Source: an uncultured Clostridia bacterium
GTDB lineage: Bacteria > Bacillota > Clostridia > Christensenellales > Borkfalkiaceae
DNA: 64,000 nucleotides
Reading direction: 5' to 3'
NCBI GenBank assembly: GCA_947627665.1
Contig: CANQWX010000003.1
Span: 1-64,000 of the forward strand
Under the pieces are notes generated by a model. The model saw only the letters and a list, made by a program, of their open reading frames with translations, was not told the DNA's origin and did not search any database. Every line of letters begins with the position of its first letter. Positions within the stretch are counted from its first letter, which is position 1. A program made the position numbers and the translations under genes. Positions 26,715 through 37,476 of the stretch are shown here, piece by piece.

Positions 26715-29093
26715 ATGCGTAAAATATTCAAAACAGCAACAGCAATTGTCACGGCGGGCGTGCTCGCCCTCGGTATGGCGTCTTTCGCCGCCTGCGGGAC
26801 AAAGTTCACCCCGCTCAAAGACGGGCCTGCGGCGGCCGATACGGTCAAGAGCAACGGCGGTTTCGCGGTGGAGAAGGGCAACTACGTCTATTTCATCAAC
26901 GGCGTGGAAACCTACACCTCGGACAACACCTACGGCTCCCCCGTCAAGGGCGCGCTCATGCGGATCGGAAAGAGCGACCTTGCCCAGAAGAAGAACACGG
27001 CGGAGACCGTCGTTCCCTCCCTCATGGTCGCCTCCGACTATACCTCGGGCATCTATATCTATGGGGACCGCGTCTACTACGCCACCCCCAACAGCGACCG
27101 CAACATGCAGGGCGTGGTCGAAAATAGCTACCTCAACTTCAACAGCGCCAAGCTGGACGGCTCGGACGTCAAGACCTACTTCAACGTCGAGAGCAACTCC
27201 ACCGTTTACCGCTATGTGCAGGCGGGAGATGCGGTGTATGTGCTGTATGTGGAGAACTCCAACCTCCACTCCTACAACACCGCCACCGATACCGACACGG
27301 TGCTCGCCCGCTCGATGGGGGCGTATGTGTTCAACAGCCTCGATAAGACCGATCCCACCGTCTACTACACGATGAGCGTCACAGCGGAGATCGACGCAGT
27401 AGACGGCAACACCGCTTCCCGCAGCTATAACCAGGTCTACCGCGTCCGTGCGGACGTGACCGAGGCGCCCTACGAGTACACTTACAGCCAGGAATACCTC
27501 GACGCGCACGACGGGGAAGATCCCTATCTCAACCTCGGCACGGTCGTGCTCGACGGCATCGGCTCCGTCTACAGCGAAGTGCCCACCCAATTCACCCACG
27601 AGGCGATGAAGGACGGCAAACTTGCCGATGAACCCGAGAGCGCGCTCGGCTTCACCTACACGTTGCAGACGTATACGAACGACGGCATCTACTTCACCCG
27701 CGCCGACCTTGCCACGACTTCCACGACGGGCGAAGGCGGAAAGCTCTACTATCTCTCCGCGTCCGCGCTCGGGGAGAACTGGAACTCCATCACGGGCAAT
27801 AAGGACAGCAACCTCACCGTCATCGCGCAGAACACCACGAACGCGTCCACGTCGGCGATCTTCTACATGGAAGGGGGCAAGCATCACTACCTGTATGCGA
27901 GCAACAACACGATCTTCCGTGCGGACGTCAACGGGAACGAGCCGGCGGACATCACCCCCGTAGCGGTGTGCAGCGGCACTCCCGTGCTCAGCTTTATCGA
28001 CGCCGGGTCCGATCCCACCTATCAATACGTCTATTACACCCTCTCGGGCAGCATCTACCGCGCCGTGTACAACGGCAACGCCGAGAATTACAACGTCCTC
28101 AACTATGACGCGAATAAACCCTACCAGCCGGTGCAGGTGCTGAAGATCTCGCACGCGCAGAGCTGGTACGGCTTCGAACTCATCGACGGCACCGCCTACT
28201 TTGCGGACGCGGAGACCGTCGGCTCCTCTTCCTACACCTACATCTCCGCGGTCGACCTCAAAAAGGACGGCAAGCTCATGAACAACGAGCAGCTCGCGGA
28301 CTACAACGAGGAGTACGAGAAGGCGATCGGCGAGGGCAGCTACTACGAGGAACTCAACACCGACGGAAGATCCAATCTCGCCACCGCCGTGCGGTACTAC
28401 TTCTACACGGGACAGACGCAACAGTTCTACGACAACATCGCCGAAGCGGAGGCCGAAACGGGCAAGAGCGGCACCCTCTATTCCGACGAGGAAGTGAGCG
28501 ACTTCGAGAAGTATACCGAAAACAAGGACGTCAAACTGCGCTCGGACTTCATCCTGCGGCTCGGCAAGATGTCCGAGGCCGATGAGGACAGCCTCAACGA
28601 ATATTGGAAGACCACCCTCCAGCACTACACCGCGCCCGAGGAAACGGAGGAAAGCGGACTTCCCGCGTGGGCATGGGCGCTCATCGGGATCGCGATCGGT
28701 CTGGCAGTCATCGCCGCCGGGGTCGTCGTGTTCTTCGCCATCCGCGCAAGCAAGAAGGAAAAGCCCGCGCAGGAGGAGAAGATGTTCGTCGACACCACGG
28801 ACGACGAGGACGTGGACGTGTATGCGGACGATCAGCCCCTCTCCGAGGAACTGACCGAACCCGCGGAGGAGCCTGTTCCCGAAGAAACGGAAGCACCCGC
28901 CGAGGAGCCTGTTCCCGAGGAAACAACGGCACCCGCCGAGGAGCCTGTTCCCGAAGAAACGGAAGCACCCGCCGAGGAGCCTGTTCCCGAGGAAACGGAA
29001 GCGCCCGCCGAGGAGCCTGTTCCCGAAGAAACGACGGCACCTGCGGAGGAACCTGTTCCCGAAGAAACGACCGAGCAAAAACCCGAAGAATAA
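26715..29093 (+). CDS. Large lipoprotein-like protein with C-terminal transmembrane segment and [10 protein letters not shown] repeat tail
   Basis: Lipobox-like ASFAAC near the N-terminus; transmembrane [25 protein letters not shown]; six 12-aa repeats. Confidence 0.85.
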   Translation: MRKIFKTATAIVTAGVLALGMASFAACGTKFTPLKDGPAAADTVKSNGGFAVEKGNYVYFINGVETYTSDNTYGSPVKGALMRIGKSDLAQKKNTAETVVPSLMVASDYTSGIYIYGDRVYYATPNSDRNMQGVVENSYLNFNSAKLDGSDVKTYFNVESNSTVYRYVQAGDAVYVLYVENSNLHSYNTATDTDTVLARSMGAYVFNSLDKTDPTVYYTMSVTAEIDAVDGNTASRSYNQVYRVRADVTEAPYEYTYSQEYLDAHDGEDPYLNLGTVVLDGIGSVYSEVPTQFTHEAMKDGKLADEPESALGFTYTLQTYTNDGIYFTRADLATTSTTGEGGKLYYLSASALGENWNSITGNKDSNLTVIAQNTTNASTSAIFYMEGGKHHYLYASNNTIFRADVNGNEPADITPVAVCSGTPVLSFIDAGSDPTYQYVYYTLSGSIYRAVYNGNAENYNVLNYDANKPYQPVQVLKISHAQSWYGFELIDGTAYFADAETVGSSSYTYISAVDLKKDGKLMNNEQLADYNEEYEKAIGEGSYYEELNTDGRSNLATAVRYYFYTGQTQQFYDNIAEAEAETGKSGTLYSDEEVSDFEKYTENKDVKLRSDFILRLGKMSEADEDSLNEYWKTTLQHYTAPEETEESGLPAWAWALIGIAIGLAVIAAGVVVFFAIRASKKEKPAQEEKMFVDTTDDEDVDVYADDQPLSEELTEPAEEPVPEETEAPAEEPVPEETTAPAEEPVPEETEAPAEEPVPEETEAPAEEPVPEETTAPAEEPVPEETTEQKPEE
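28860..29075 (+). repeat. 36-bp in-frame tandem repeat x6 ([10 protein letters not shown](E/T)(A/E))
   Basis: Six consecutive 36-bp units based on CCCGCCGAGGAGCCTGTTCCCGAAGAAACGGAAGCA. Confidence 0.95.
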
Positions 29094-29337
29094 TCTTGGC
29101 GCCGCCCGCGCAAAAACGGGCGCAGGAACACAGAAAGACAGGGAGGCACGCGCCTCCCTTTTCTTTTTCGGGGCGGGGAAGGGGCCTTTGCCCGCGGCGG
29201 CATTTTTCGGGAGCATAAAATATTTTTTAACTTTTTTGCGAAAGACGGCGCAAAACGGTTTACAAATCATTGGAATACTAATATAATTTATTAGCCTATC
29301 GCCGTGAGCGGGAGGCGGATTCGTAAGGAGAAAAAAT

Positions 29338-29826
29338 ATGGTTCGCTACATGAAATGCCCGCGTTGCGAGTTGAATTACATCGACGCGGAGAAACAGGAG
29401 TACTGCGACGTCTGTCTGAAAGAGATGAAAGGGATACGGACGGACGCGGATGAGATCGAGGAAGAGGAGGCGAACGAGCTTCCCACCGAGCTTTGCCCCA
29501 TCTGCGGGGAGAACATGATGCGCGCAGGCGAAAAGATGTGCGAGGAGTGCCGCAAACGGTTGGAGAGCGAGGACGTGGAGGAGGGCGACATCGAGGAGGA
29601 CGACGAATGGCGCGAATACCTCGACGACGACGCCGACGACCTCGATACCGACCTCGACATCGGGGAGACCTTCGACGAGGAGGAACCCGAGGAAGAGGAG
29701 GAAGAAGAGGAAGAGTACCACGACGAAGAGGAGGACCTCGACTACGTCACGGGCGACGAGATCTACACCCTCGCCGGCGACGACGAGGACGATGAGGACG
29801 ACGAAGGCGACGAGGACGACTTCTGA
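29338..29826 (+). CDS. Zinc-ribbon protein with extremely acidic C-terminal tail
   Basis: [20 protein letters not shown] and [19 protein letters not shown], then long D/E runs. Confidence 0.85.
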   Translation: MVRYMKCPRCELNYIDAEKQEYCDVCLKEMKGIRTDADEIEEEEANELPTELCPICGENMMRAGEKMCEECRKRLESEDVEEGDIEEDDEWREYLDDDADDLDTDLDIGETFDEEEPEEEEEEEEEYHDEEEDLDYVTGDEIYTLAGDDEDDEDDEGDEDDF

Positions 29827-29914
29827 CGGAACTTAGGCGGCTGCCGGGGCCTCCCGAAACGTTCGGGTGCCGCGGCGGCCTTTTTCGAATTTACAAACGA
29901 GGAGCGCACCGCTT

Positions 29915-30682
29915 TTGGACATCTTCAAACGTGCCGCCGCAAAGATCCGTGCGGCCGCGGAAAAACTTGCGGGCGCCGTGCGGCGCCGCGAACAGAGCCG
30001 TAACTTCACCTGCGATGTCTGCGGGCGGGAGGTGTTTGCCAACGAGCGCGTCTGCGCGTCCTGTCTTGAAAGCCTCCCGTGGAACCGCGCGCCCGTCTGT
30101 CCGCGCTGCGGCAGAAAGGTGGGGGAGGACGGCATCTGCCTCGACTGCAAGCAAAAACCGCTTGTGGCGGCAAAGGCGCGCTCCTGTTTTCTGCACGAAG
30201 GGGAGGCGGCGCGGCTCGTGGTGCGCTTCAAGAACGGGCAAAAGTATCTCTGCCGCACCCTCTGCGACTTTTTACAGCCCCTCGCCGAGAAGGAATTTTC
30301 CAAAGCGGACGCGGTCACCTTTGTCCCCATGACGGAGAAGGCCGAGAAGGCCCGCGGCTACAACCAATCCCGCCTTTTGGCGGAGGAGCTGGCGGCGCGG
30401 CTGGGCGTCGAAGCGGTGTATCCCGCCGTGAAGCGGAGGGAAACGCAGGCGCAAAAGACGTTGGACCGCGCGGGACGTGCCGAAAATTTGAAGGGCTGCT
30501 TCCATGTCAGCGACCGCAAATGCGTGCGCGGCAGACATGTCCTTCTCGTGGACGACACGCTCACCACGGGCGCGACGAGCGACGAGCTGGCGGACGCGCT
30601 GCTCCGCGCGGGAGCCGCCGAAATCGGCGTGATCACCGTTACGAGCGTTCCAAAAAAGGAGCCGTTCGGCAAAAAGGGATAA
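29915..30682 (+). CDS. comF: ComF family protein (phosphoribosyltransferase)
   Basis: CDVCGREVFANERVCASC, VCPRCGRKVGEDGICLDC, PRTase loop HVLLVDDTLTTGATSDELADAL. TTG start at 29915 with GAGGAG upstream is a proposal. Confidence 0.88.
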   Translation: MDIFKRAAAKIRAAAEKLAGAVRRREQSRNFTCDVCGREVFANERVCASCLESLPWNRAPVCPRCGRKVGEDGICLDCKQKPLVAAKARSCFLHEGEAARLVVRFKNGQKYLCRTLCDFLQPLAEKEFSKADAVTFVPMTEKAEKARGYNQSRLLAEELAARLGVEAVYPAVKRRETQAQKTLDRAGRAENLKGCFHVSDRKCVRGRHVLLVDDTLTTGATSDELADALLRAGAAEIGVITVTSVPKKEPFGKKG

Positions 30683-30882
30683 TGCCCGCCCTTGGCGCTT
30701 TTTTTCCGCATAATCCGCAAAAAGTCCCCATAAAATAGAACAGCGCGATCCCGTAAAGGCCAAAATTCGCCCGAAAGCTACAAAGAAAAACATATTCTTT
30801 GCCGTCCGCATGTAGTATCATATTCTTGTCGGACGGAGCGGACGGGGCACGGGGCCGCAAAGTTATTTTTGGGGGAAACACC

Positions 30883-31653
30883 ATGCGTTTTATCACGGTC
30901 CGTCTGCGGCGGCTTGCCGCTTTTGCGCTCTTATTTCTGCTCCTTGCGGCGGGAGGGCTATCCGCCAAGGCGGCGGGCGCGGAAGCGGTGTTCTGGAGCG
31001 GAAAGCGCTCCCTGCCCATCTATTGCGTGGAGCGCGACGACAACAAGATCGCCATCTCCTTCGACTGCGCATGGGGGACCGAACATACCGACGCGATCTT
31101 GAAGGCGCTCTCCGACGCCAAGGTGCGCGCCACCTTCTTCACCGTGCAGTTCTGGGCGGAAAAATATCCCGCCTATCTCAAAAAAATAGACGAAGCGGGG
31201 CATGAGATCGGAACGCACAGCGCCACCCATTCCTATATGTCCCGCCTGAGCGAAACGGAGATCCGCGCCGAGCTGAAAAGCTCCTCCGAGGCGATCTCCT
31301 CCGTCACGGGCAAGCAGGTCACCCTCTTCCGCCCGCCCTACGGCGACTACGACGACCTGCTCATCGATACGGCGAACGCCATGGGGCTTTATCCCATCCA
31401 GTGGGACGTGGATTCGCTCGACTGGAAGGACCTCTCGGCGGCGGACATCGCGGCACGGGTCGTGGCACGGGTAAAGAGCGGGTCGGTCATCCTCTGCCAC
31501 AACAACGGGCTACACACCGCGGAGGCGCTGCCCATTCTCTTCGATACATTGCGCGCCAAAGGTTACGATTTCGTGCCGATCGGCGAACTCATTTACAGGG
31601 AGAACTACACCATAGACAACGCCGGCAAGCAGATCGCGGAAAACAAGGCGTGA
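30883..31653 (+). CDS. Polysaccharide deacetylase (NodB family), secreted
   Basis: Signal peptide; ISFDCAWGTEHTDAIL, HEIGTHSATHSYMSRL, RPPYGDYDD. Confidence 0.93.
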   Translation: MRFITVRLRRLAAFALLFLLLAAGGLSAKAAGAEAVFWSGKRSLPIYCVERDDNKIAISFDCAWGTEHTDAILKALSDAKVRATFFTVQFWAEKYPAYLKKIDEAGHEIGTHSATHSYMSRLSETEIRAELKSSSEAISSVTGKQVTLFRPPYGDYDDLLIDTANAMGLYPIQWDVDSLDWKDLSAADIAARVVARVKSGSVILCHNNGLHTAEALPILFDTLRAKGYDFVPIGELIYRENYTIDNAGKQIAENKA

Positions 31654-31686
31654 GATCGGGAAATACTGTGGAGGTACAGAACAGAT

Positions 31687-32373
31687 ATGATGGATTACAA
31701 TGCGGAAAAGAACAACAGGGTGTATTTTACAGGGGAGATCGTGACCGAGGCGACTTTTTCGCACGAGGTGTACGGCGAGGGTTTTTACGAACTGTATGTA
31801 AAGGTGATGCGCCTTTCGGGGCAGGCCGACATCCTTCCCGTCACCATTTCCGAGCGCATCATCGAGAAAAACGATCTCAGAGTGGGAAGCACCATCTGCG
31901 CGCTCGGACAGTTCCGCAGCTACAATAAGCTCGAAAACGGCAAGTCGCGGCTCATGCTCACGGTGTTCGTGCGCGAACTCGTGGAGAACGTGCCTTCGCG
32001 CAACCCCAACAGCATCGTTTTGTCGGGCTACATCTGCAAACCGCCCATCTACCGCACCACTCCCTTCAACCGCGAGATCGCCGACCTGCTCATCGCCGTC
32101 AACCGCGCCTACAACAAGTCGGACTATATCCCCTGCATCGCGTGGGGCAGAAACGCCCGCTTCGTGCAGAACCTCAAAGTGGGGGACAGGGTGGCGCTCT
32201 CGGGCAGGATCCAGAGCCGCGAATACCAGAAAAAGCTCACCGAAACGGATGTTGTCACGATGACCGCCTACGAGGTGTCCATCTCCAAGCTCGCCGCCTT
32301 CGACGCGGGCGAAACCTTCGACCTCGAGGGGGAATTCGACCTCTACGCCGCCCCGTCCTCGGGAAATTATTGA
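31687..32373 (+). CDS. Tandem OB-fold single-strand DNA-binding-like protein
   Basis: NNRVYFTGEIVTEATFSHEVYGEGFYELYVKVMRLSG; second fold SIVLSGYICKPPIYRTTPFNREIADLLIAVNRAYNKSDYIPCIAWGRNARFVQNLKVGDRVALSGRIQSREY. Confidence 0.85.
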   Translation: MMDYNAEKNNRVYFTGEIVTEATFSHEVYGEGFYELYVKVMRLSGQADILPVTISERIIEKNDLRVGSTICALGQFRSYNKLENGKSRLMLTVFVRELVENVPSRNPNSIVLSGYICKPPIYRTTPFNREIADLLIAVNRAYNKSDYIPCIAWGRNARFVQNLKVGDRVALSGRIQSREYQKKLTETDVVTMTAYEVSISKLAAFDAGETFDLEGEFDLYAAPSSGNY

Positions 32374-32449
32374 CGGACGCCCTCCCCCAAAGAGGACTTC
32401 CCCGAAAAGAAAGCGAAAAGCGCATGCCGCGGGATCTGTCACGTAAATC

Positions 32450-32478
32450 TTGACAAATCCCGCGGCATTTGATACAAT
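32450..32478 (+). promoter_or_regulatory. Promoter of the plsC-like gene, TTGACA-17-TACAAT
   Basis: TTGACA 32450-32455; TACAAT 32473-32478; ATG at 32486. Confidence 0.8.
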
Positions 32479-32485
32479 ATCCCCG

Positions 32486-33292
32486 ATGAAACGCACGAAG
32501 CAGGAACAGATCAGGGGCATCCAGGAAGTGCTCGAGCGGCACCGCCGCTTCGACCTCGACTACATTCCCTATCTCGGAACGTGGAGGATGCCCGACGGAA
32601 ACTATCATTACCGCCAGCGGGGCATGGACGCCTTCTGGACGGGCTTTTGGCGCACCCTCATGTTCCTCTTCGGGTGGATGTTGACGGGCGTCTGTTTCGG
32701 CGCGCGGGTCACGGGCAAAAAGAATTTGCGCGCGATCGGAAAGAGCGGCGCGATCTGCGTGTGCAACCACTTCAACTATCTCGACACGCTGTTCGTGCGG
32801 CAGGCCGTGGGCCACTACCGCTCCTATCACACCATGGGTCCCAAAAACAACAAGAACGGCTTCGGCGGCTGGGTGATGCGGCACGGCGGCATGCTGACGT
32901 TCAGTTCCGACCACGCCGCGGCGCGCAACCTCAACGACGAGATCGAACGGCTGCTGAAAAAGGGGAAGATCATCAACTTTTACGCCGAACAGGCGATGTG
33001 GACGAACTACCAAAAGCCCCGCCCCATGAAGGACGGCGCGTTCCACTATGCCGTCAAACACGGCGTGCCCGTTCTGCCCATCTTTTGCACCTTCCGCAGA
33101 AAAAAGAGCGGACATATCCGCAAATTGCGCATCCATATCCTGCCCGCGGTGTATGCGGACGAAACGCTGCCCCGCCGCGAAAAGCTCGACGCGATGAAGG
33201 CGGCGGCGGAGAAGGAATGGAAAGACTGCTACGAAGAAACGTACGGGATCCCGCTCGAATATCTGCCCCCTAAAACAAAAGAAAATACATAA
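32486..33292 (+). CDS. 1-acyl-sn-glycerol-3-phosphate acyltransferase (PlsC family)
   Basis: VCNHFNYLDTLFVRQA (HX4D-like), FSSDHAAARNL, NFYAEQAMW. Confidence 0.85.
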   Translation: MKRTKQEQIRGIQEVLERHRRFDLDYIPYLGTWRMPDGNYHYRQRGMDAFWTGFWRTLMFLFGWMLTGVCFGARVTGKKNLRAIGKSGAICVCNHFNYLDTLFVRQAVGHYRSYHTMGPKNNKNGFGGWVMRHGGMLTFSSDHAAARNLNDEIERLLKKGKIINFYAEQAMWTNYQKPRPMKDGAFHYAVKHGVPVLPIFCTFRRKKSGHIRKLRIHILPAVYADETLPRREKLDAMKAAAEKEWKDCYEETYGIPLEYLPPKTKENT

Positions 33293-33306
33293 CGGGGTTA
33301 AAAAAA

Positions 33307-33343
33307 GGCGGCGCCCTGCGCTTAAAAAGCGCAGGGCGCCGCC
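33307..33343. terminator. Bidirectional terminator
   Basis: 15-bp perfect stem GGCGGCGCCCTGCGC-TTAAAAA-GCGCAGGGCGCCGCC between convergent genes. Confidence 0.85.
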
Positions 33344-33356
33344 TCATATATTTGCT

Positions 33357-34700
33357 TTAATTTGCCTTGCGTTCCTCTTCTTCGGAGCGGCTCTCTGCGG
33401 CGCGCTCCGCCATGTTGCCGTTTTCGTAGCGGATGCGCTCGGTCGGCTTCCACGCGGGGGTCTTGTTCTTCCGCACATAGATGCGGCTGGAGAGGAAGAG
33501 GGGGATATATTCGAGCAGATAGAAGGGATTAAAGAGCAGCATGGCGAGCTTTTCCCCGCGGGAGAGCACGCGGAAGGCGTCGCGGTCGGACTGCATCGCC
33601 AGCACGCTGAATACGAAGAGCATGGTGTACATGATCCAGAAGGGCATAAAGATGAGCAGCCAGCTCGCCCAGAACCAATTGAGATCGCCGTGCAGCGCGT
33701 AGTAGGCGGCGAGCGCCACGCCCGAAAGCATCGTGACGATCGTCGTCACGGCGAAGATCAGAAGGGGGGTGATGCCGAAGAAGTACTCCCGCTCCCCGCT
33801 CGTCATCTTGCCGCGCTCCTTGGCGCGCCGCTTGATCTCCGTCTTGTATTTCTTGTCGCACTGCGAATATCCCGTGAGCCAGCGCACGCGGCGGGCATAG
33901 TTCTCCCTGTGCCCGAGCGCCTCCTCCGTGTAGATGATGGCGTAGGGATAGAACATCGAACGGAACCCGTGCAGCAGGCTGTCGAGTTTGAGTTCGTAGT
34001 CCTCGGTGAGGGTGCGGTAGGGCCAGCCGCCGATCTCCTCGATCACCTTGCGCCGCAGCATCATGCCCTGCCCGCAGAGGGTCAGAGGCATGTCCTTTTG
34101 CATACGGTAGAGATTTCCGAGGTCGTCGATCATCGGCCAGGTGAGGGTGGAACAATTGGAAAAGAGCGAACGGTCCTTCTTTTCGCCCAAATAATTCTTG
34201 GCGAACTTGCGGGTGAGGTAGATGTCGTAATCGTGCTCGAGCGCGTTGTTGAGTTCCGCGATATAGTCGGGGGCGAGCACCGCGTCGGCGTCGACGATCA
34301 CGAATGCCTCATAGCAAGAGAGTTCCTCGCGGGAGAGCGCCTTGAAGTAACCGTCGAGCGCGTCCCCCTTGCAGGTCTGCTCCGCCACGACGAACACCCG
34401 CGCGCCGAGCGCTTCGGCAAGTTTTACCGTCGGGTCGTCGGGGTCCTTTACGATGACGTTGACGTCAAAGAGGGCAGGATCGTAGGTCTGCTTTTGGAGG
34501 GAATCGAACAGATCGCCGATGATGTCGCTCTCCCCGCGGGCGGGAACGATCACCGAGATCCTGCGCTTTTCGCGGGCGCGCTTATAGGGCGGCTTCTTGA
34601 AACCGTAGCGGAAGCCGAGGATCTTCGGCAGATACAGCAGTACCGCAAACAGAGAAAGCACTCCGTAAACGAACAAAATGTTGCGGATCAGATCGTTCAT
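33357..34700 (-). CDS. Membrane glycosyltransferase family 2
   Basis: RRISVIVPARGESDIIGDLFDSLQKQTYD, VIVDADAVLAPDYI, LTEDYELKLD, RRVRWLTGYSQ; multiple transmembrane segments. Confidence 0.93.
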   Translation of the reverse strand: MNDLIRNILFVYGVLSLFAVLLYLPKILGFRYGFKKPPYKRAREKRRISVIVPARGESDIIGDLFDSLQKQTYDPALFDVNVIVKDPDDPTVKLAEALGARVFVVAEQTCKGDALDGYFKALSREELSCYEAFVIVDADAVLAPDYIAELNNALEHDYDIYLTRKFAKNYLGEKKDRSLFSNCSTLTWPMIDDLGNLYRMQKDMPLTLCGQGMMLRRKVIEEIGGWPYRTLTEDYELKLDSLLHGFRSMFYPYAIIYTEEALGHRENYARRVRWLTGYSQCDKKYKTEIKRRAKERGKMTSGEREYFFGITPLLIFAVTTIVTMLSGVALAAYYALHGDLNWFWASWLLIFMPFWIMYTMLFVFSVLAMQSDRDAFRVLSRGEKLAMLLFNPFYLLEYIPLFLSSRIYVRKNKTPAWKPTERIRYENGNMAERAAESRSEEEERKAN

Positions 34701-34853
34701 CGTCGCCTCTTTCCTGTATTATAAAGATTTGAAGGGGCTTTGTCAAGAATTATCATGTAAAATTATGACAAGCCGCCGAAAGAAGGACAACGATATGCCG
34801 CCGCCGCAAAAAAGGCGGCCCGCCAAACGCAAGCCGCCGTAAAAAACGATGGG

Positions 34854-36230
34854 TCAGAACGCGCACTTTTCGGCAAGGAAGGCCGCAAGCTCGGGGATGG
34901 GCAGACGGATCTGCTCCATGCTGTCGCGGTCGCGCACGGTCACGGTGCCGTCCTCCAGCGTGTCGAAGTCGATCGTGATGCAGTAGGGGGTGCCGATCTC
35001 GTCCTGCCTGCGGTAGCGCTTTCCGATAGAGCCTGCCTCGTCGTAGGTGACGGAGAACTGTTTTTTCAGTCCTGCGAGGATCTCCTTCGCCTTTGGCGCG
35101 AGGTTCTTTTGCAGGGGCAGGACGGCCGCCTTGTATGCCGCGATCGCGGGGTGGAAGTGCAGAACGCTGCGCACGTCGCCCCCCTCGAGCGTCTGCTCTT
35201 CGTAGGCCTCGGAGAGCACGGCGAGCATCAGGCGGTCCGCGCCGATGGAGTATTCGATGACATAGGGGATGAACTTGCTGCCGTCGAAGGGGTCCACATA
35301 GAGGAGGGACTTGCCCGAGTATTCCTGGTGGCGGGAAAGATCGTAGTCGGTGCGGTTGTGGATGCCGTTGAGTTCCTGCCAGCCCATGGGATAGAGGTAT
35401 TGGATGTCGCACGCCTGCTTTGCGTAGTGGGCGAGCTTGTCGTGGTCGTGGAAGCGGAGATGTGCGGGATCGAACCCGAGATCGACGAGGAATTGGAACG
35501 CCTTCTGCTTGAATTCCTCGTAGTACTCCCCGTCCGTGCCCTCCTTGCAGAACCATTGGTGCTCCATCTGTTCGAATTCGATGGTGCGGAAGATGAAGTT
35601 CCCCGGGGTGATCTCGTTGCGGAACGCCTTGCCGATCTGCGCGATGCCGAAGGGCACTTTCGCGCGCACCGAACGCTGCACATTGCCGAAGTTCACGAAT
35701 TCGCCCTGCGCCGTTTCGGGACGGAGATAAATTTTATTCTGGCTCTCGTCGGTCACGCCGCGGGAGGTTTCGAACATGAGGTTGAAGGTGCGGATGTTCG
35801 TCCAGTTGAAGTTTCCGCACACGGGACAGCACACATGATGCTCCTCGATGTACTTCTCCATCTCCTCGTTGCTCATGAGGTCGGGGTTTACCGCGCCCTT
35901 GCTGTGCGCTTCGATGAGGCTGTCCGCGCGGTGGCGGGTCTTGCAGGACTTGCAGTCCATCTTGGGGTCGGAAAAGGAAGTGGTGTGCCCGCTCGCCTCC
36001 CACACGCGGGAGTTCATCAGAATGGCGGCGTCCACGCCGAAAGAGTTTTCGCTCTCCTGCACGAAGCGTTTCCACCACGCCCGCTTGATGTTGTTCTTGA
36101 TCTCCACGCCCACGGGGCCGTAGTCCCAAGTGTTGCCCATGCCGCCGTAAATTTCGCTGCCGGGGAAGATGATGCCGCGGTTCTTGCACAGCGCCACCAA
36201 TTTGTCCATCGTCACGCCGCTGTTTGCCAT
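34854..36230 (-). CDS. glyS: Glycyl-tRNA synthetase (single-chain alpha2 type)
   Basis: [94 protein letters not shown]. Confidence 0.96.
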   Translation of the reverse strand: MANSGVTMDKLVALCKNRGIIFPGSEIYGGMGNTWDYGPVGVEIKNNIKRAWWKRFVQESENSFGVDAAILMNSRVWEASGHTTSFSDPKMDCKSCKTRHRADSLIEAHSKGAVNPDLMSNEEMEKYIEEHHVCCPVCGNFNWTNIRTFNLMFETSRGVTDESQNKIYLRPETAQGEFVNFGNVQRSVRAKVPFGIAQIGKAFRNEITPGNFIFRTIEFEQMEHQWFCKEGTDGEYYEEFKQKAFQFLVDLGFDPAHLRFHDHDKLAHYAKQACDIQYLYPMGWQELNGIHNRTDYDLSRHQEYSGKSLLYVDPFDGSKFIPYVIEYSIGADRLMLAVLSEAYEEQTLEGGDVRSVLHFHPAIAAYKAAVLPLQKNLAPKAKEILAGLKKQFSVTYDEAGSIGKRYRRQDEIGTPYCITIDFDTLEDGTVTVRDRDSMEQIRLPIPELAAFLAEKCAF

Positions 36231-36310
36231 AGAATTGCTCCTTTATGTGATCTATCGTAATTTCCGTAATATGGTAGCATTTTTTGCCGCCCGCCGTCAA
36301 GCGTTTGCGT

Positions 36311-37156
36311 TCAGATTTTGAGAAGGGAAAAGAGGTAGGGCGCGGGAAAACCCGCCGTAAAGGCGATGAGCGCCCACTTGATCAGAGAGAAAACCTCGCC
36401 CTCGGGGAAGAGCAGGCAAAAGCAGAACACCGCCCCGACGAGCGCCGCGCCCACGGGGACCCGCCAAAGCCTGCGCGGGAAGGGACAGCTCTGTTCGGGA
36501 AGGCAGAAGTGCGCGGAGGCAAGCGCGAGCGCCGCGCCCGCCAAAAGCCCCGTCGCCTGGATGTAGTCGTGCGCAACGTTGGGCAGAAGGCAGGGGAAGA
36601 GGGCAAGCGCCGCCAGACAGAGCAGAATGAGATAGCGGTACGGGTAGGCAAAGCGGAACACCGCTGCCCACGCAAGGGCGATGGCAAGCCCGAAGCAAAG
36701 CCCCGCCAAGACGTCGGTGGGGTAGTGCGCGCCGAAGTAGAGGCGGGAGAGCATGACGAGCAGAATGAGCACGCCCGCCACGATCCACGCAAAGAGCTTT
36801 TTGGCGGAACTTGCCGCCGCAAAGGCAAAACTACCCGAGGATTGGGTGTGCCCGCTCGGGAAGGAGGCGCAGGGGTCGAGGCTGTCCGCAAGGAAGGGCG
36901 GTTCGCGGTATTCCACCACGCCAGCCACAAAGGGACGGGGCCGCGCGATCGTGAACTTCATGAAGGAATTGATGGGGAAAGAGGTGAGCGCGGTCATGAT
37001 GATCTGCTCGCCCGCCCGTTTGGGCGCAAGCCAAAACACGAGGATCGCCACCCCGCCCACGATCATCGCCTCGCCGAGGACGGAAAAGATCCCGAAGAAT
37101 ACGTCGAGAAAACCGCAACGGATCCCCTCGAAAAATTGCAATATCGCCGCTTCCAT
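36311..37156 (-). CDS. PAP2-family membrane phosphatase
   Basis: KFTIARPRPF, ASFPSGHTQSSGSF, SRLYFGAHYPTDVLAGLCFG. Confidence 0.92.
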   Translation of the reverse strand: MEAAILQFFEGIRCGFLDVFFGIFSVLGEAMIVGGVAILVFWLAPKRAGEQIIMTALTSFPINSFMKFTIARPRPFVAGVVEYREPPFLADSLDPCASFPSGHTQSSGSFAFAAASSAKKLFAWIVAGVLILLVMLSRLYFGAHYPTDVLAGLCFGLAIALAWAAVFRFAYPYRYLILLCLAALALFPCLLPNVAHDYIQATGLLAGAALALASAHFCLPEQSCPFPRRLWRVPVGAALVGAVFCFCLLFPEGEVFSLIKWALIAFTAGFPAPYLFSLLKI

Positions 37157-37253
37157 ATGTTCTTATTATACCACCCCCGTCCCGAAATAGCAAGAAAAAA
37201 ACCGCTTGAAATGTCGGGGCAGAAAGACAATCGGCACTCTCGGCGCACATGCG

Positions 37254-37365
37254 CTTGGCGCCCCTGCAGGGGAGCTGGCGAGGCGTTAGCCGAGCCTGAG
37301 GGGTTTTCGAGAACTCTTTCGGCATTCGCTCCGCTCATGCCACTTTCCCTTTCAGGGACAGCGAG
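37254..37365. repeat. CTTG...(C/G)AG palindromic element
   Basis: CTTGGCGCCCCTGCAGGGGAGCTGGCGAGGCGTTAGCCGAGCC...CACTTTCCCTTTCAGGGACAGCGAG. Confidence 0.85.
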
Positions 37366-37476
37366 AGGGAAAGCCAAGGGTGAGAATTCTCCGCTTTTTT
37401 TCTCATCTCCCCGTTCAAACAGTACCGTTTTTTCCCCGAATGTGCTATAATGGCGGCATACAAGGAGAAAACCATC

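Noticed and set aside
26691-29270. 859-aa minus-strand ORF antisense to the repeat-tailed lipoprotein
   Set aside because: Plus-strand frame has signal peptide, TM and repeat logic; the minus frame is low-complexity mirror sequence.
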